Source of the DNA: Roseovarius carneus
GTDB taxonomy: Bacteria > Pseudomonadota > Alphaproteobacteria > Rhodobacterales > Rhodobacteraceae
Length of the DNA stretch: 64,000 nucleotides
Direction: 5' to 3'
Assembly (NCBI RefSeq): GCF_020141465.1
Contig: NZ_JAHSPD010000001.1
Coordinates: forward strand, 248,001-312,000
Below are positions 18,792-28,513 of the stretch, piece by piece. The notes beneath the pieces were generated by a model. It had not been told where the DNA came from. It saw only the letters and a program-made list of their open reading frames with translations, and did not search any database. The translations under genes were made by a program, and so were the position numbers. Within the stretch, counting starts at the first letter, position 1. Each line of letters begins with the position of its first letter.

Positions 18792-19742
18792 ATGCGCAAA
18801 CCACCCCTCACCCTTTATCTCGCTGCCCCGCGCGGATTTTGCGCCGGTGTGGACCGCGCCATCAAGATCGTGGAAATGGCTTTGGAGAAATGGGGGGCGC
18901 CCGTCTATGTGCGCCACGAGATCGTGCACAATAAATTCGTCGTCGATGACCTGCGCGGCAAGGGAGCTGTGTTTGTCGAGGAGCTGGACGATTGCCCGGA
19001 TGATCGCCCGGTGATCTTCTCGGCCCATGGCGTGCCAAAGGCCGTGCCTGCCGAGGCCGCGCGGCGCGAGATGGTCTATGTCGACGCCACATGCCCATTG
19101 GTGAGCAAGGTCCATATCGAGGCCGCCCGCCACCATGAGGCGGGGCTTCAGATGGTGATGATCGGCCATGAGGGCCACCCCGAAACCGTCGGCACGATGG
19201 GGCAATTGCCCGAGGGCGAGGTGCTATTGGTCGAAACGGTCGAGGATGTGGCCATGGTGGAAGTCCGCGATCCTACGCGCCTCGCCTTCGTGACCCAAAC
19301 CACCCTCTCGGTCGATGACACGATAGATATCGTGGCCGCCCTTCAGGCGCGGTTTCCGGGCATTGTGGGCCCCCACAAGGAAGATATTTGCTACGCCACC
19401 ACCAACCGCCAAGAGGCGGTGAAGGCGATGGCCCCCAAGGCCGATGCCATGCTGGTCGTGGGCGCGCCCAACTCCTCCAATTCCCGCCGTCTTGTCGAGG
19501 TAGGGGCGCGCGCCGGGTGCAAATATGCGCAACTGGTGCAGCGCGCGACTGACATCGACTGGCGCGCGCTGGAGGGGATCACCTCGATGGGCATCACCGC
19601 CGGGGCCAGCGCACCCGAGGTGCTGATCAACGAGGTGATCGACGCCTTCAAGGACCGCTATGACGTGACGGTCGAGCAGGTCGAGACCGCCGTGGAGAAT
19701 GTCGAATTCAAAGTGCCGCGCGTGCTGCGGGAGACTGCATGA
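18792..19742 (+). CDS. ispH: 4-hydroxy-3-methylbut-2-enyl diphosphate reductase
   Basis: Iron-sulfur enzyme of the last step of the MEP isoprenoid pathway, giving IPP and DMAPP. The 316-residue product has the three cluster cysteines in [24 protein letters not shown] and [11 protein letters not shown]-adjacent [11 protein letters not shown], plus the conserved HGVP. AGGAGG precedes the ATG. It overlaps the downstream DUF3429 gene by four bases, starting a plus-strand chain through to the TRIC-type channel gene. Confidence 0.97.
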   Translation: MRKPPLTLYLAAPRGFCAGVDRAIKIVEMALEKWGAPVYVRHEIVHNKFVVDDLRGKGAVFVEELDDCPDDRPVIFSAHGVPKAVPAEAARREMVYVDATCPLVSKVHIEAARHHEAGLQMVMIGHEGHPETVGTMGQLPEGEVLLVETVEDVAMVEVRDPTRLAFVTQTTLSVDDTIDIVAALQARFPGIVGPHKEDICYATTNRQEAVKAMAPKADAMLVVGAPNSSNSRRLVEVGARAGCKYAQLVQRATDIDWRALEGITSMGITAGASAPEVLINEVIDAFKDRYDVTVEQVETAVENVEFKVPRVLRETA

Positions 19743-20191
19743 CCGCCATCCCCCGCTCTGCGCTGTGGCTTGGCCTTGCGGGCGTGATCCCTTTTGTCTG
19801 GGGCGCTCTGACAGTGATGAGTCCCGCTCTCTCAGACATCACGATGCGCTCCATCGGGCCGCGTTTCATAGGCCCTTACGTGATGCTCTTTTACGGAACG
19901 ATCATCCTCAGCTTCATGTCCGGTGTGCTCTGGGGATTCGCAACCAAAATGGACGGCGCGCAGGCGGGCATGGGCTATGCGCTGTCGGTGATCCCGGCGC
20001 TTTGGGCGTTCTTCACCTCGGGGGCGGGCGTGCAAAGCACGGGGATTTCGCTGATGGTGGGCTTCGTAGGTCTGCTGGCGCTTGATTGGCTTTTCTGGCG
20101 GCACGGCGTAGCACCACCATGGTGGATGCATCTCAGGGTGCTTCTGACCGGGCTTGTTCTCATCTGCTTGGCCGTCGGAGTGTTCCTATGA
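19739..20191 (+). CDS. DUF3429 family membrane protein
   Basis: A 150-residue protein with five hydrophobic segments, containing the DUF3429 pattern [16 protein letters not shown] in the middle and [26 protein letters not shown] near the end. The function is unknown. It overlaps ispH at its start and the next methyltransferase by ATGA at its end, so it is read from the ispH transcript. Confidence 0.88.
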   Translation: MTAIPRSALWLGLAGVIPFVWGALTVMSPALSDITMRSIGPRFIGPYVMLFYGTIILSFMSGVLWGFATKMDGAQAGMGYALSVIPALWAFFTSGAGVQSTGISLMVGFVGLLALDWLFWRHGVAPPWWMHLRVLLTGLVLICLAVGVFL

Positions 20192-20781
20192 GCATTGATC
20201 CCGAAACCCTCACTGTCTACGGAGCAAAAGCCGCCGAGTATGCGGACATGACGCAAGGCGAGGCGGAAAACCGCTTCCTCAGCACCTTCATCGCAGCCCT
20301 GCCCGAAGGGGCGCGCGCGCTCGATCTGGGCTGCGGTCCCGGCCACTCTGCCGCCGCAATGGCCCGCGCAGGTATTGCCGTGGACGCCATCGATGCCGTG
20401 CCCGAGATGGTCGCGATGGCACAGGCCCATGACGGCGTCACCGCATGGCAAGCCAGCTTTGATGAGATCACCGGCGAGGCCCTCTATGATGGAATTTGGG
20501 CCAATTTTGCGCTGCTGCATGCGCCAAAAGCCGATATGCCCCGCCACCTCGCTGTCTTGGTCAAATCGCTCAAGCCCGGCGGCCTCTTTCATATCGGCAT
20601 GAAGACGGGCAAAGGCGAGATACGCGACACGATTGGGCGGCTCTATGCCTATTACACCGAGGACGAGCTTCACGGCCTTCTCAGTGATGCAGGCCTCAGC
20701 CCCGGCGAAAGCTGGACCGGGGAGGAACGCGGGCTTGACGGTGCCATGGCCCCTTGGGTGGTGATCCACGCGCATGGCTGA
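20188..20781 (+). CDS. Class I SAM-dependent methyltransferase
   Basis: A 197-residue methyltransferase. The start at 20188 was chosen because it overlaps the previous stop as ATGA and gives [20 protein letters not shown]. Motif I is [16 protein letters not shown] and the acidic strand end is [11 protein letters not shown], with motif [15 protein letters not shown]. This resembles UbiE/small-molecule enzymes; the substrate is unknown. It overlaps rnhA by eight bases. Confidence 0.87.
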   Translation: MSIDPETLTVYGAKAAEYADMTQGEAENRFLSTFIAALPEGARALDLGCGPGHSAAAMARAGIAVDAIDAVPEMVAMAQAHDGVTAWQASFDEITGEALYDGIWANFALLHAPKADMPRHLAVLVKSLKPGGLFHIGMKTGKGEIRDTIGRLYAYYTEDELHGLLSDAGLSPGESWTGEERGLDGAMAPWVVIHAHG

Positions 20782-21262
20782 TCTCATCGCCTATACGGAC
20801 GGGGCCTGCTCGGGCAATCCCGGCCCCGGCGGCTGGGGCGTGTTGATGCGCGCGGTGGCAGATGGTGCCGTCGTAAAAGAACGCTGCCTCAGCGGCGGAG
20901 AGCCCGATACAACCAACAACCGGATGGAGCTTCTGGCCGCGATCCACGCGCTGGAAACACTCGCACGCGCCTCACAGATCACCATCGTGACCGACAGCCA
21001 ATATGTGAAAAACGGCGTGACCGGATGGATCCACGGATGGAAGCGCAACGGATGGAAGACCTCGGCCAAGAAGCCGGTGAAGAACGTGGAGCTGTGGCAG
21101 CGGCTGGATGAGGCGCAGGCGCGGCATGACGTGATCTGGGAATGGGTCAAGGGCCATGCGGGCCACCCGGAGAATGAACGCGCGGACGCGCTTGCCCGCG
21201 AGGGGATGGCCCCCTTCAAGCCCAAGGCACCCCCCAAAACACAGCCCAAAGACGACGCATGA
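20774..21262 (+). CDS. rnhA: Ribonuclease HI
   Basis: Cleaves the RNA strand of RNA-DNA hybrids. The 162-residue product has the full DEDD set: D9 in [16 protein letters not shown], the glutamate in [10 protein letters not shown], the aspartate in IVTDSQYV and the last in [10 protein letters not shown], as well as a basic handle region ([15 protein letters not shown]). It lies within the overlapping ispH-to-channel chain. Confidence 0.97.
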   Translation: MADLIAYTDGACSGNPGPGGWGVLMRAVADGAVVKERCLSGGEPDTTNNRMELLAAIHALETLARASQITIVTDSQYVKNGVTGWIHGWKRNGWKTSAKKPVKNVELWQRLDEAQARHDVIWEWVKGHAGHPENERADALAREGMAPFKPKAPPKTQPKDDA

Positions 21263-21882
21263 ACGGGCTTATCTTACTCGATTACGCAGCGGTGCTGATT
21301 TTCGCGCTGACAGGCGCGCTGGTGGCGAGCCGTGCACAGCTTGATGTGGTGGGGTTCGCCTTTGTGGCCTGCCTGACGGCGGTGGGGGGCGGGACGCTGC
21401 GCGACGTGCTTTTGGACCGCAACCCTGTGTTCTGGATCGCGGACGGGACCTATATCCTGATCGCGGTCAGCGCGGCGGGGCTGGTGTTTTTCACAGCCCA
21501 CCTTGTAGAGAGCCGCCTGCGCTGGGTGATGTGGCTCGATAGTTTCGCGCTCGCCGTGGCGGTGCCTGCGGGGGTCGGTGTGGCGATGGCGCTGGAGCAG
21601 CCTGCGCTGATTGTGGTCCTGATGGGGATGGTCACGGGCTGTATGGGCGGGCTTATCCGCGATGTGGTGGTCAATGAGGTACCCTTGGTGCTGAAACAGG
21701 GCGAGCTTTACGTGAGCGCTGCCTTTGCAGGGGCCCTTCTGGCGGTGGTGCTGCGGGAGCTTGATCTGCCGCTCTGGGCAGCGCTTGTGGGGTGCGGCGC
21801 GCTCACATGGACGCTGCGCGCGGGATCGCTCCAATTCGGATGGTCGCTGCCAGTTTACCGCACACGCCCACCGCGCAGCTAG
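21259..21882 (+). CDS. TRIC-type cation channel family protein (YicG/UPF0126)
   Basis: A 207-residue protein with seven predicted helices and two internal repeats of a helix triplet, each with the glycine-rich signature: [14 protein letters not shown] in the first half and [16 protein letters not shown] in the second. This is the bacterial TRIC family of trimeric potassium-permeable channels. It overlaps rnhA by four bases and ends the ispH transcript. Confidence 0.92.
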   Translation: MNGLILLDYAAVLIFALTGALVASRAQLDVVGFAFVACLTAVGGGTLRDVLLDRNPVFWIADGTYILIAVSAAGLVFFTAHLVESRLRWVMWLDSFALAVAVPAGVGVAMALEQPALIVVLMGMVTGCMGGLIRDVVVNEVPLVLKQGELYVSAAFAGALLAVVLRELDLPLWAALVGCGALTWTLRAGSLQFGWSLPVYRTRPPRS

Positions 21883-21895
21883 AACGTCGCCTTGC

Positions 21896-22138
21896 TCAGC
21901 GTTTGCCGCGCCAGTGGAACGGCACGATGATCAACGCACCAATGGAGGACAAGATCGCATCAAGGCCGGGCACACCAAAGCTGATGCCGAACATGATCCG
22001 CAGGAAATAGAAAAGAAACGCGCCGCCCACGCAGATTATAATGGATTGCAGGATGCCGTTATGGGTAAATCCTGTCTTTTCTGACACATAGCCGACGATG
22101 CCCGCGATCACGACCGTTCCGATAAGCTGAGGAAACAT
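21896..22138 (-). CDS. Small membrane protein, GlsB/YeaQ/YmgE-like
   Basis: An 80-residue protein with three short hydrophobic, glycine-rich helices beginning MFPQLIGTVVIAGIVGYVSEK and ending in a charged HWRGKR. The start at 22138 was picked because the open frame upstream reads into fmt; it lies 14 bases after the fmt stop. It resembles transglycosylase-associated (GlsB/YeaQ/YmgE) proteins, small stress-linked membrane proteins, though the match is by eye. Confidence 0.7.
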   Translation of the reverse strand: MFPQLIGTVVIAGIVGYVSEKTGFTHNGILQSIIICVGGAFLFYFLRIMFGISFGVPGLDAILSSIGALIIVPFHWRGKR

Positions 22139-22152
22139 GGGCTGCGCCTTTT

Positions 22153-23058
22153 CTAAAGCCGGGTGCCTTTGGGCACAGGCGTGCCGCGCAGGAATTCTGC
22201 TTGATCTTGCGCCCGCCCGCCCGCCTTCTGCAAGCGCAAAAGCTGCACTGCGCCGCGCCCGCAAGCAATTGTGAGAGCGCTGTCCAGCGCCTCGCCCGGC
22301 GCACCGCAGCCTTGGGTCTCAGCGGCGTTCAAGAGCTTGACCCGCGCGCCCTCCATCTCGGTCCATACGCCGGGAAAGGGCGAGAGGCCCCGGATATGGC
22401 AGGAGACCTCGCGCGCGGTCCAGGCCCAGTCAGCGCGGGCCTCGGACTTGTCGATCTTGGCAGCGTAGGTCACGCCCTCGCCCGATTGGGGCGTGGGTTT
22501 GAGCTTGCTCAGATTTTTAAGCGCCTCGGTGATTAAGTCCGCCCCCATCGCGCTCAGCCGGTCATGGAGCGTGCCTGTGGTCTCTCCCGCACCGATCGGC
22601 GTGGCAGAGCGCATCAAGACGGGTCCGGTATCCAGCCCCGCCTCCATCTGCATGATGCACACGCCCGTCTGAGCATCCCCCGCCATGATCGCGCGGTGAA
22701 TGGGCGCGGCCCCGCGCCAGCGCGGCAGGAGTGAGGCGTGGATATTGAGGCAGCCATGGACAGGCGCGTCGAGCACCGCCTGCGGCAGGATCAGACCATA
22801 CGCCACAACCACCGCCACATCGGCTTTGAGCGCCACGAAGTCCGCCTGCGCCGCAGCACCTTTCAAACTCTCGGGATGGCGCACGGGCAGGCCAAGCGCC
22901 TCTGCCCGCGCCTGCACTGGTGTGAGGCGCAACGCCTTGCCACGCCCCGCCGGGCGCGGCGGCTGGCAATAGACGCAGGCGATCTCATGGCCCGCCGCGA
23001 CCAACGCCTCAAGCGCCGGGACGGAGAAGTCCGGGCTGCCCATGAAGATCACTCTCAT
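22153..23058 (-). CDS. fmt: Methionyl-tRNA formyltransferase
   Basis: Formylates initiator Met-tRNA using 10-formyl-tetrahydrofolate. The start at 23058 follows AAGGAG and gives [19 protein letters not shown], 301 residues. The catalytic [16 protein letters not shown] (with the NIHASLLP motif) and [17 protein letters not shown] segments are intact. It follows the two deformylase-family genes on the minus strand, the classic def-fmt arrangement. Confidence 0.97.
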   Translation of the reverse strand: MRVIFMGSPDFSVPALEALVAAGHEIACVYCQPPRPAGRGKALRLTPVQARAEALGLPVRHPESLKGAAAQADFVALKADVAVVVAYGLILPQAVLDAPVHGCLNIHASLLPRWRGAAPIHRAIMAGDAQTGVCIMQMEAGLDTGPVLMRSATPIGAGETTGTLHDRLSAMGADLITEALKNLSKLKPTPQSGEGVTYAAKIDKSEARADWAWTAREVSCHIRGLSPFPGVWTEMEGARVKLLNAAETQGCGAPGEALDSALTIACGRGAVQLLRLQKAGGRAQDQAEFLRGTPVPKGTRL

Positions 23059-23097
23059 TTCACGTCTCCTTGGCCTGCGCATGCTGTGTGGTCTGGA

Positions 23098-23136
23098 TTT
23101 TGGGTATTTATGCCAAGAAAAAACAACGGGTGGTCA
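23098..23136 (+). repeat. Intergenic repeat element, copy b
   Basis: Copy with TTTTGGGTATTTATGCC then AAGAAAAAACAACGGG and a TCA end. It sits between the deformylase-like gene and fmt, in the antisense orientation to both. Confidence 0.75.
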
Positions 23137-23167
23137 GTTATCTCGTCTTGGCTTGGGGGTTGAGGGC

Positions 23168-23662
23168 TCAGCGGTGTTTGCGCGCCCGGCGCAGGAGCAT
23201 GTCGCGCTTTACCTTGCTCAGGTGGTCAAAATACATCCGACCGTTCAGATGATCGATCTGGTGCTGCACCGATGTGGCCCAGAGATGGACGAAATCGCGC
23301 TCTTGGGTCTCGCCCTCGGCATCCAGATACCGCACGGTCACGGCGCGGGGCCGCTCGATCCGGGCGGAGACGCCGGGCAGGTTGGGGCTTGCCTCCTCAT
23401 AGGGGCGCATCTGGGCGCTGGCGTGCAGGATTTCTGGGTTTGCCATGCGCACCACCTGCCCCCGCGCCTCCGACGCATCAACCACCGCAAGGCGGAGCAT
23501 CACACCGATCTGGGGCGCGCCGAGGCCTACGCCGGGCGTCGCCTCCATCGTGTCGATCATATCCTGCCAATGGGCGCGAACCTCATCGGTGATCGCCTCC
23601 ACGGGGGCGGCGGCGGTCCGCAGCCGTGCATCGGGCCAAGACAGGCAACGGCGCACGACCAC
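23168..23662 (-). CDS. Peptide deformylase-like protein lacking active-site residues
   Basis: A 164-residue member of the peptide deformylase fold whose three motifs are corroded. Motif 1 is GVGLGAPQ (residues 44-51, glutamine kept). Motif 2, normally EGCLS, reads EASPN, so the zinc/iron cysteine is S92. Motif 3, normally HEIDH, reads HQIDH, so the catalytic glutamate is Q135; the two histidines stay. It lies 5 bases after a canonical def and before fmt. Deformylase activity is not expected. It is still a full-length, unbroken gene, so another role (for example nascent-chain or ribosome binding) is inferred. Confidence 0.88.
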   Translation of the reverse strand: MVVRRCLSWPDARLRTAAAPVEAITDEVRAHWQDMIDTMEATPGVGLGAPQIGVMLRLAVVDASEARGQVVRMANPEILHASAQMRPYEEASPNLPGVSARIERPRAVTVRYLDAEGETQERDFVHLWATSVQHQIDHLNGRMYFDHLSKVKRDMLLRRARKHR

Positions 23663-23667
23663 GCGCG

Positions 23668-24186
23668 CTACTCCCGCGCCATTTCGCGTTTGAGCTTTTG
23701 CATCCGGCGCGTGATCAGTTGGCGCTTCATGGGCCCCAGATATTCGATAAAAAGCTTGCCGTTAAGGTGGTCAATCTCGTGCTGCACGCAGGTCGCCCAG
23801 AGCCCGTCAAAGCCGCTGCTCTGCTCCGTGCCCGCCTCGTCGATCCAGCGGAGTTCAATCTCGGCAGGCCGCGTGACGTCGCCGAATTGCTCGGGGATCG
23901 ACAGGCACCCTTCCTCATAGACATTGAGCGTGTCCGACACGGCCGTGATCACCGGGTTGAACATCACCATCGGGCGCGGCGCCTCACCCTCTTCCTTCAC
24001 ACAATCGAGCACGATCAGGCGGCTCAGCACGCCCACCTGTGGTGCCGCAAGACCGATACCCGGCGCGGCATACATCGTCTCAAGCATATCATCGGCAAGC
24101 TGGCGCAAATCGCCCGTGACATCGTCAACGGGGGGGCAGAGCTTTTTCAGCCGTGGATCGGGGTGTATCAGGATCGGCCTTTTCAT
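23668..24186 (-). CDS. def: Peptide deformylase
   Basis: Removes the N-formyl group from new proteins. The 172-residue product has all three motifs: GIGLAAPQ (Q50), EEGCLSIPEQ with the metal cysteine C94, and QHEIDH with H136, E137 and H140. It starts MKRPILIHPDPRLKKLCPPV. It is the first of the def, deformylase-like, fmt minus-strand series and is divergent from the aminotransferase gene at 24290. Confidence 0.97.
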   Translation of the reverse strand: MKRPILIHPDPRLKKLCPPVDDVTGDLRQLADDMLETMYAAPGIGLAAPQVGVLSRLIVLDCVKEEGEAPRPMVMFNPVITAVSDTLNVYEEGCLSIPEQFGDVTRPAEIELRWIDEAGTEQSSGFDGLWATCVQHEIDHLNGKLFIEYLGPMKRQLITRRMQKLKREMARE

Positions 24187-24289
24187 GGCCGTTCATGTAG
24201 GGCAACGCGACGCGCGGCGCAAGACAGCCCCCTTGCACCTGCCGACCAGTCAGGTAGCTTGCCCCGCGCAATCCAAGGAGCACTCCCAC

Positions 24290-25459
24290 ATGAATTTCGA
24301 CGAGATCATCGACCGTGTCGGCACCCATTCCAACAAATGGGATGACATGGAGGAGAAATACGGCGTCTCGCCCGACGATGGCATTTCGATGTGGGTGGCA
24401 GACATGGATTTCCGCCCACCTGCCTGCGTATCGGCGGCGCTGGGGCGGATGCAGGCGCATGGGATCTACGGATATTACGGCAATGAGGACAGCTATCGCA
24501 GCGCGATCCAGTGGTGGATGAAAGAGCGCCATAGCTGGAGCCTTGAGAAGGCGGATATCTTTACGACCCATGGCCTCGTCAATGGCACGGGCATGTGCGT
24601 CGATGCGTTTAGCGCGCCCGGCGATGGGATCGTGCTTTTTACGCCTGTGTATCATGCGTTTGCCCGGGTCATCAAAGCGGCAGGGCGTGAGGTGGTCGAA
24701 TGTCCCCTCAAGCAGGTCGATGGCCGCTACACGATGGATTTCGACGCCTATGACGCGCAGATGACGGGCAAGGAGACGATGCTTATCTTCTGCTCACCTC
24801 ATAATCCCGGTGGCCGCGTCTGGAGCCGTGAAGAGCTTGAGCAGGTCGCGGATTTCGCCCGGCGGCATGACCTCGTTCTGGTCTCTGACGAGATCCACCA
24901 CGATCTGGTGATGCCCGGCGCGCGGCACACCGCCATGGCCGTTCTGGACGGGATCGCCGACCGTCTCGTGATGATGACGGCACCCACCAAGACATTCAAT
25001 ATCGCGGGCGCCCATTCGGGCAATGTTATCATTGCCGATGACACCTTGCGCGCGCGCTTTGCCCAGCGGATGGCCGCCCTTGGCCTCTCGCCCAACTCCT
25101 TCGGGATCGAGATGACCGAGGCCGCCTATTCCCCAGAAGGGGCTGCTTGGGTCGACGCGCTCTGCGCTTATCTCGATGGCAATCGGCAAGTGTTCGACAC
25201 AGGCGTCAACGCCATTCCGGGCCTGCGCTCCATGCCGCTAGAGGCCACATATCTGGCGTGGGTGGACCTGAGCGGCACCGGCATGAGCGATGCGGAGTTT
25301 ACCAAACGGGTGGAGGGCACAGCACGCATTGCCGCCAACCATGGTCCGACATTCGGCACAGGCGGCGAAGGGCATCTACGCTTCAATCTGGCCACGCCCC
25401 GCGCCCGCGTGAAAGAGGCGGTGAGCCGCTTGGCAGAGGCTTTTTCAGACCTGCAATAA
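24290..25459 (+). CDS. MalY/PatB-family PLP aminotransferase or C-S lyase
   Basis: A 389-residue fold-type I PLP enzyme. The start at 24290 follows CCAAGGAG and gives MNFDEIIDRVGTHSNKWDDMEEKYG, the entry typical of the MalY/PatB group of cystathionine beta-lyases. The PLP lysine is in MMTAPTKTFNIAGAHSGN, and the VADMDF and SPHNPGGRVWS motifs are present. Likely reaction: cleavage of cystathionine or cysteine conjugates. It is a single gene divergent from def. Confidence 0.88.
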   Translation: MNFDEIIDRVGTHSNKWDDMEEKYGVSPDDGISMWVADMDFRPPACVSAALGRMQAHGIYGYYGNEDSYRSAIQWWMKERHSWSLEKADIFTTHGLVNGTGMCVDAFSAPGDGIVLFTPVYHAFARVIKAAGREVVECPLKQVDGRYTMDFDAYDAQMTGKETMLIFCSPHNPGGRVWSREELEQVADFARRHDLVLVSDEIHHDLVMPGARHTAMAVLDGIADRLVMMTAPTKTFNIAGAHSGNVIIADDTLRARFAQRMAALGLSPNSFGIEMTEAAYSPEGAAWVDALCAYLDGNRQVFDTGVNAIPGLRSMPLEATYLAWVDLSGTGMSDAEFTKRVEGTARIAANHGPTFGTGGEGHLRFNLATPRARVKEAVSRLAEAFSDLQ

Positions 25460-25464
25460 CCCGC

Positions 25465-25821
25465 TCAGCTATAGTCTTCGATCAGACCCATGGGCGCATC
25501 GCTGTGGCGCTCGAAATCCACAGGCTGCGTGCCTGAGGCTTCGGTCATGCGCTTATACTCAAACTGCGTCTCGCCCGCCTCCTGCGAGGACGCCACGATC
25601 AAACAGCGCGACATATGCCGCGCCCCGTCATAAAGATCGACCAACCCACGAATTTGCGAAGCCCGCTCCGGTTCAAGGGAAAAGCCACCATCCCAGGCGC
25701 GCATGATGGGATGCCAGCTGCCATCGGGCATTTCCACGCGCAGCTTGTGGCTCCGAAGGGCGGCAGCTTTACGCGCACGGTCCAGCCCATCCTGAATGTC
25801 CTGAGGCAGATACGTATCCAT
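25465..25821 (-). CDS. Conserved hypothetical protein, 118 aa
   Basis: Not recognised. The ATG at 25821, preceded by AGGGA, gives 118 residues starting MDTYLPQDIQDGLDRARKA. The visible parts are an N-terminal helix, a LRVEMPDGSWHPIMRAWDGGFSLE strand-like segment, and RGLVDLYDGARHMSRCLIVASSQ. A beta-rich PilZ-like fold is conceivable but not shown. There is no signal peptide or membrane segment. It is convergent with the aminotransferase gene. Confidence 0.65.
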   Translation of the reverse strand: MDTYLPQDIQDGLDRARKAAALRSHKLRVEMPDGSWHPIMRAWDGGFSLEPERASQIRGLVDLYDGARHMSRCLIVASSQEAGETQFEYKRMTEASGTQPVDFERHSDAPMGLIEDYS

Positions 25822-25905
25822 CACCGATTCCCTATCCCATTATAAGGATCAGAGTGCGAATAATTTTATTTCAATCAACATCATATTTGTCGACAGATTG
25901 TTTCG

Positions 25906-26676
25906 TTACCCTTTTGCCACTTTGGGGCGCAACACGTGCGGCATCTTGGGATCATAAAGCGCGCTATCCTTGAAATCGCGAACCTCCCCCAGAACCGGCC
26001 CCACCATGATCAGCGCCGTGCGCGTGATCTTCTCATCGCGCACCTTGCCGTGAATATCCGCAAGCGTGCCCCGGATGAACATCTGATCCGGCCAGCCCAC
26101 ACGGTATGCCACGACCACAGGACACGCCGCCCCGTAATGCGGGCTCAGCACGCGCACGATTTCGCGCAGGTTCCGAACGCCTAGGTGAATGGCCAATGTC
26201 GCGCCCGTGCGGGCAAAATTCTCCAGCGTCTCATGCTCAGGCATCGACGTGGATTTCATCGACACCCGCGTAAGGATAATCGACTGCGCCACCTCCGGCA
26301 CGGTCAGTTCCTGCCCCAACGCCGCCGCCGCCGCCGCATAGGCGGGCACACCGGGGATGATCTCATAGCCAATCCCATCCACGCGCAGCCGCCGGATCTG
26401 CTCCGCAATCGCGCCATAAAGCGACGGATCGCCCGAATGGACCCGCGCCACATCCTCGCCGCGCGCGTGGGCAGCGACAATCTCTGCATGGGTGTCATCA
26501 AGCGTCATCGCAGCCGTATCCATTACCCGCGCGCCTTGGGGTGCACAGGCGACCACCTCCGCAGGCACAAGACTGCCCGCATAAAGACATACAGGGCACT
26601 CCCCGATGACGCGCTCCGCCTTCTTGGTCAAAAGCTCCGGATCACCCGGCCCCGCCCCGATAAAATAAACCGTCAC
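25906..26676 (-). CDS. cobM: Precorrin-4 C11-methyltransferase
   Basis: SAM-dependent methyltransferase of corrin ring synthesis. The product starts at a GTG (26676), giving VTVYFIGAGPGDPELLTKKA with the tetrapyrrole methylase phosphate-type loop, 256 residues. The VHSGDPSLYGAIAEQ, PGVPAYAAAAA and VAYRVGWPDQ segments are typical of CobM/CbiF. It is the last gene of the minus-strand cob operon. Its ribosome-binding region (AAGAAGGG, 8 bases before the GTG) is part of repeat copy c. Confidence 0.94.
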   Translation of the reverse strand: MTVYFIGAGPGDPELLTKKAERVIGECPVCLYAGSLVPAEVVACAPQGARVMDTAAMTLDDTHAEIVAAHARGEDVARVHSGDPSLYGAIAEQIRRLRVDGIGYEIIPGVPAYAAAAAALGQELTVPEVAQSIILTRVSMKSTSMPEHETLENFARTGATLAIHLGVRNLREIVRVLSPHYGAACPVVVAYRVGWPDQMFIRGTLADIHGKVRDEKITRTALIMVGPVLGEVRDFKDSALYDPKMPHVLRPKVAKG

Positions 26677-26681
26677 AGCGT

Positions 26682-26710
26682 CCGCCCTTCTTCTTTGTCC
26701 AAAATACTCA
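26682..26710 (-). repeat. Intergenic repeat element, copy c
   Basis: On the minus strand TGAGTATTTTGGACA then AAGAAGAAGGGCGG. The leading TGA is the stop codon of the cbiG/cobJ gene, and the purine-rich end provides the ribosome-binding region of cobM. Confidence 0.75.
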
Positions 26711-28513
26711 TACCCCCGCCGGCCCCGCCAAATCGCCGTCGATCTTGCGCGCATATCCGCGCGGCGTGAACATGCGCGGCCCCTCACCAAGCGCGGCCAG
26801 CCTGGAATTGCTGGACCCCACCAGAACAACGGTCAGCATATCGACCTCATCCACCTCTAAAGCATCAAGGCGGCGATAGCGGATATGCTCCTCGGGTCGG
26901 CCCAGATTGCTGGCCAGCATCACGGGCGTATCCGCCGGGCGGTGCTTGAGCAAAATCTCCCGCGCCTCGGCCAGAAGCGTCCGCCGCGTTTTGGAGACTG
27001 GGTTATAGAACGCGATCACGAAATCCCCCTCCGCCGCCGCATGCAGCCGCCGGATAATGTCATCGCGTGGGGTCAGCAAATCCGACAGCGATATGGTGCA
27101 AAAATCATGCCCCAAAGGCGCGCCCGCCCGCGCCGCCGCGCCCTGCAAGGCCGACACACCCGGCGTGCAGACCACATCGACCCGCCGGGCCGCATCACTC
27201 ACACCCATTGCGTCGGGCGTGCGCGACAAAAGCTCGAACACAAGCGCCCCCATCGCGTAAATCCCCGCATCGCCCGAACATATGAGCGCCACGTTGCGCC
27301 CCTCTGCCGCCCGCTCCAGCGCATAGCGGCACCGCGCCTCCTCGCCCCCCAGCGGAAAGTCAGACCGCGCTTTGCCCGCAGCCAAAGGCCCCAGCAGATC
27401 AATGTAGAGCCCGTAACCCACCAATTCTTCAGCATCCGCGATCAGACGCGAGGCCTCGGGCGTGCGCCAGCTCGCCTGACCGGGGCCGATGCCCACCACG
27501 CTCAGCCGCCCCCGCGCGCGGCCCTTGAGGCTCACGAGCGGCGCATCGCTGCGCGTCAGCGCGCATGTCGCGACCGCGTTCTTGCGCTTGGGGATCACCA
27601 GATCGCCCCCCATCGCCAACGCCGCTCCCTCCGAGACACCGTGGCAGCCAACTTCGGCAAAAACCACCTCGGACGGAGTGGCGAGCCGCGCCGCCTGCGC
27701 CTCCAACTCTTCAGCTGTAAAGAGCCGCAGCGGCACGCCCAATCGCGCGGCAAGCTGGTTCACCGCAGGCTCATCCGCCTTGAGATCAATCGTCGCCACG
27801 CATGCCACAGCCCCTGCCGCAATCCCGGCCTCGGCCAAGGTCTCCTGAACCAAATCCCAAAGTACCTCCGGCTCTGCATCGCGCGCACATCCCACGCCCA
27901 GCGCAAACCGCTGCGGATGATAGACCAGCCGCGCCTCACTGCCATGCTGGAGCTCCTCGCTCACACATAGCGCAACCGCTCCGCCGGTATCCTCAAGGCC
28001 AAAGATGTTCTCGCCCTCGATGCGCATGCCAGCCCCCGACAGCATCATCACCATAGCGCCCTTGGCATCCTCGGGATTGGCCAGGCGATAGCCTTCGGGC
28101 GGCGCATCCAAAGCCGCCCCCATCGCCACATCGCCCGCCGTGGTCACAGCCGCCACAGCCCCCAAGCCTTCGGCGATCTGCACCGCAAGCCGGTTCGCCC
28201 CCCGGTGCCCGCCCAGAAGTGGCACCACCACAGCACCATCATCGCTGACCGAAACGACAGCAGGCTCTGTGCGCTTATCGGACAGGATCGGGGCCACCGC
28301 CCGGATCAAAATTCCCGACGCACAAACGCCGACAACCGGCACGCCTGCCGCAAAAAGATCACGCGCATGATCCAGCGCATTGGGGAAAAATGCCGCCGCA
28401 TCAGCCACCCGGCCCTCGCGTCCATGCACATCCGCGCCGATCAGGGCCGCCACACGGTGCGCCACCGCCTCGCCAGAGGCGCTCAACGCCAGAACAACAG
28501 GTCTCACAGCCAT
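26708..28513 (-). CDS. cobJ: CbiG-CobJ fusion: precorrin-3B C17-methyltransferase
   Basis: A 601-residue fusion. Residues about 1-335 resemble CbiG/CobE (GVCASGILIRAVAP, PLLGGHRGANRLA, then the CobE-like ALGVGCARDAEPEVLWDLV and EVGCHGVSEGAAL). Residues about 335-600 form a tetrapyrrole methylase (LSVVGIGPGQASWRTPEA, CSGDAGIYAMGALVFELL, PGVSALQGAAARAGAPLGHDFC), the CobJ domain that methylates C17 with ring contraction. CbiG opens the anaerobic pathway delta-lactone; in aerobic-type clusters the N-part may only serve as CobE. It overlaps cobI by ten bases. Confidence 0.92.
   Translation of the reverse strand: MAVRPVVLALSASGEAVAHRVAALIGADVHGREGRVADAAAFFPNALDHARDLFAAGVPVVGVCASGILIRAVAPILSDKRTEPAVVSVSDDGAVVVPLLGGHRGANRLAVQIAEGLGAVAAVTTAGDVAMGAALDAPPEGYRLANPEDAKGAMVMMLSGAGMRIEGENIFGLEDTGGAVALCVSEELQHGSEARLVYHPQRFALGVGCARDAEPEVLWDLVQETLAEAGIAAGAVACVATIDLKADEPAVNQLAARLGVPLRLFTAEELEAQAARLATPSEVVFAEVGCHGVSEGAALAMGGDLVIPKRKNAVATCALTRSDAPLVSLKGRARGRLSVVGIGPGQASWRTPEASRLIADAEELVGYGLYIDLLGPLAAGKARSDFPLGGEEARCRYALERAAEGRNVALICSGDAGIYAMGALVFELLSRTPDAMGVSDAARRVDVVCTPGVSALQGAAARAGAPLGHDFCTISLSDLLTPRDDIIRRLHAAAEGDFVIAFYNPVSKTRRTLLAEAREILLKHRPADTPVMLASNLGRPEEHIRYRRLDALEVDEVDMLTVVLVGSSNSRLAALGEGPRMFTPRGYARKIDGDLAGPAGV

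Noticed and set aside
26885-27970. Long plus-strand frame antisense to the cbiG/cobJ gene
   Set aside because: GC-rich shadow frame; the minus strand has a clear fusion protein with family motifs.
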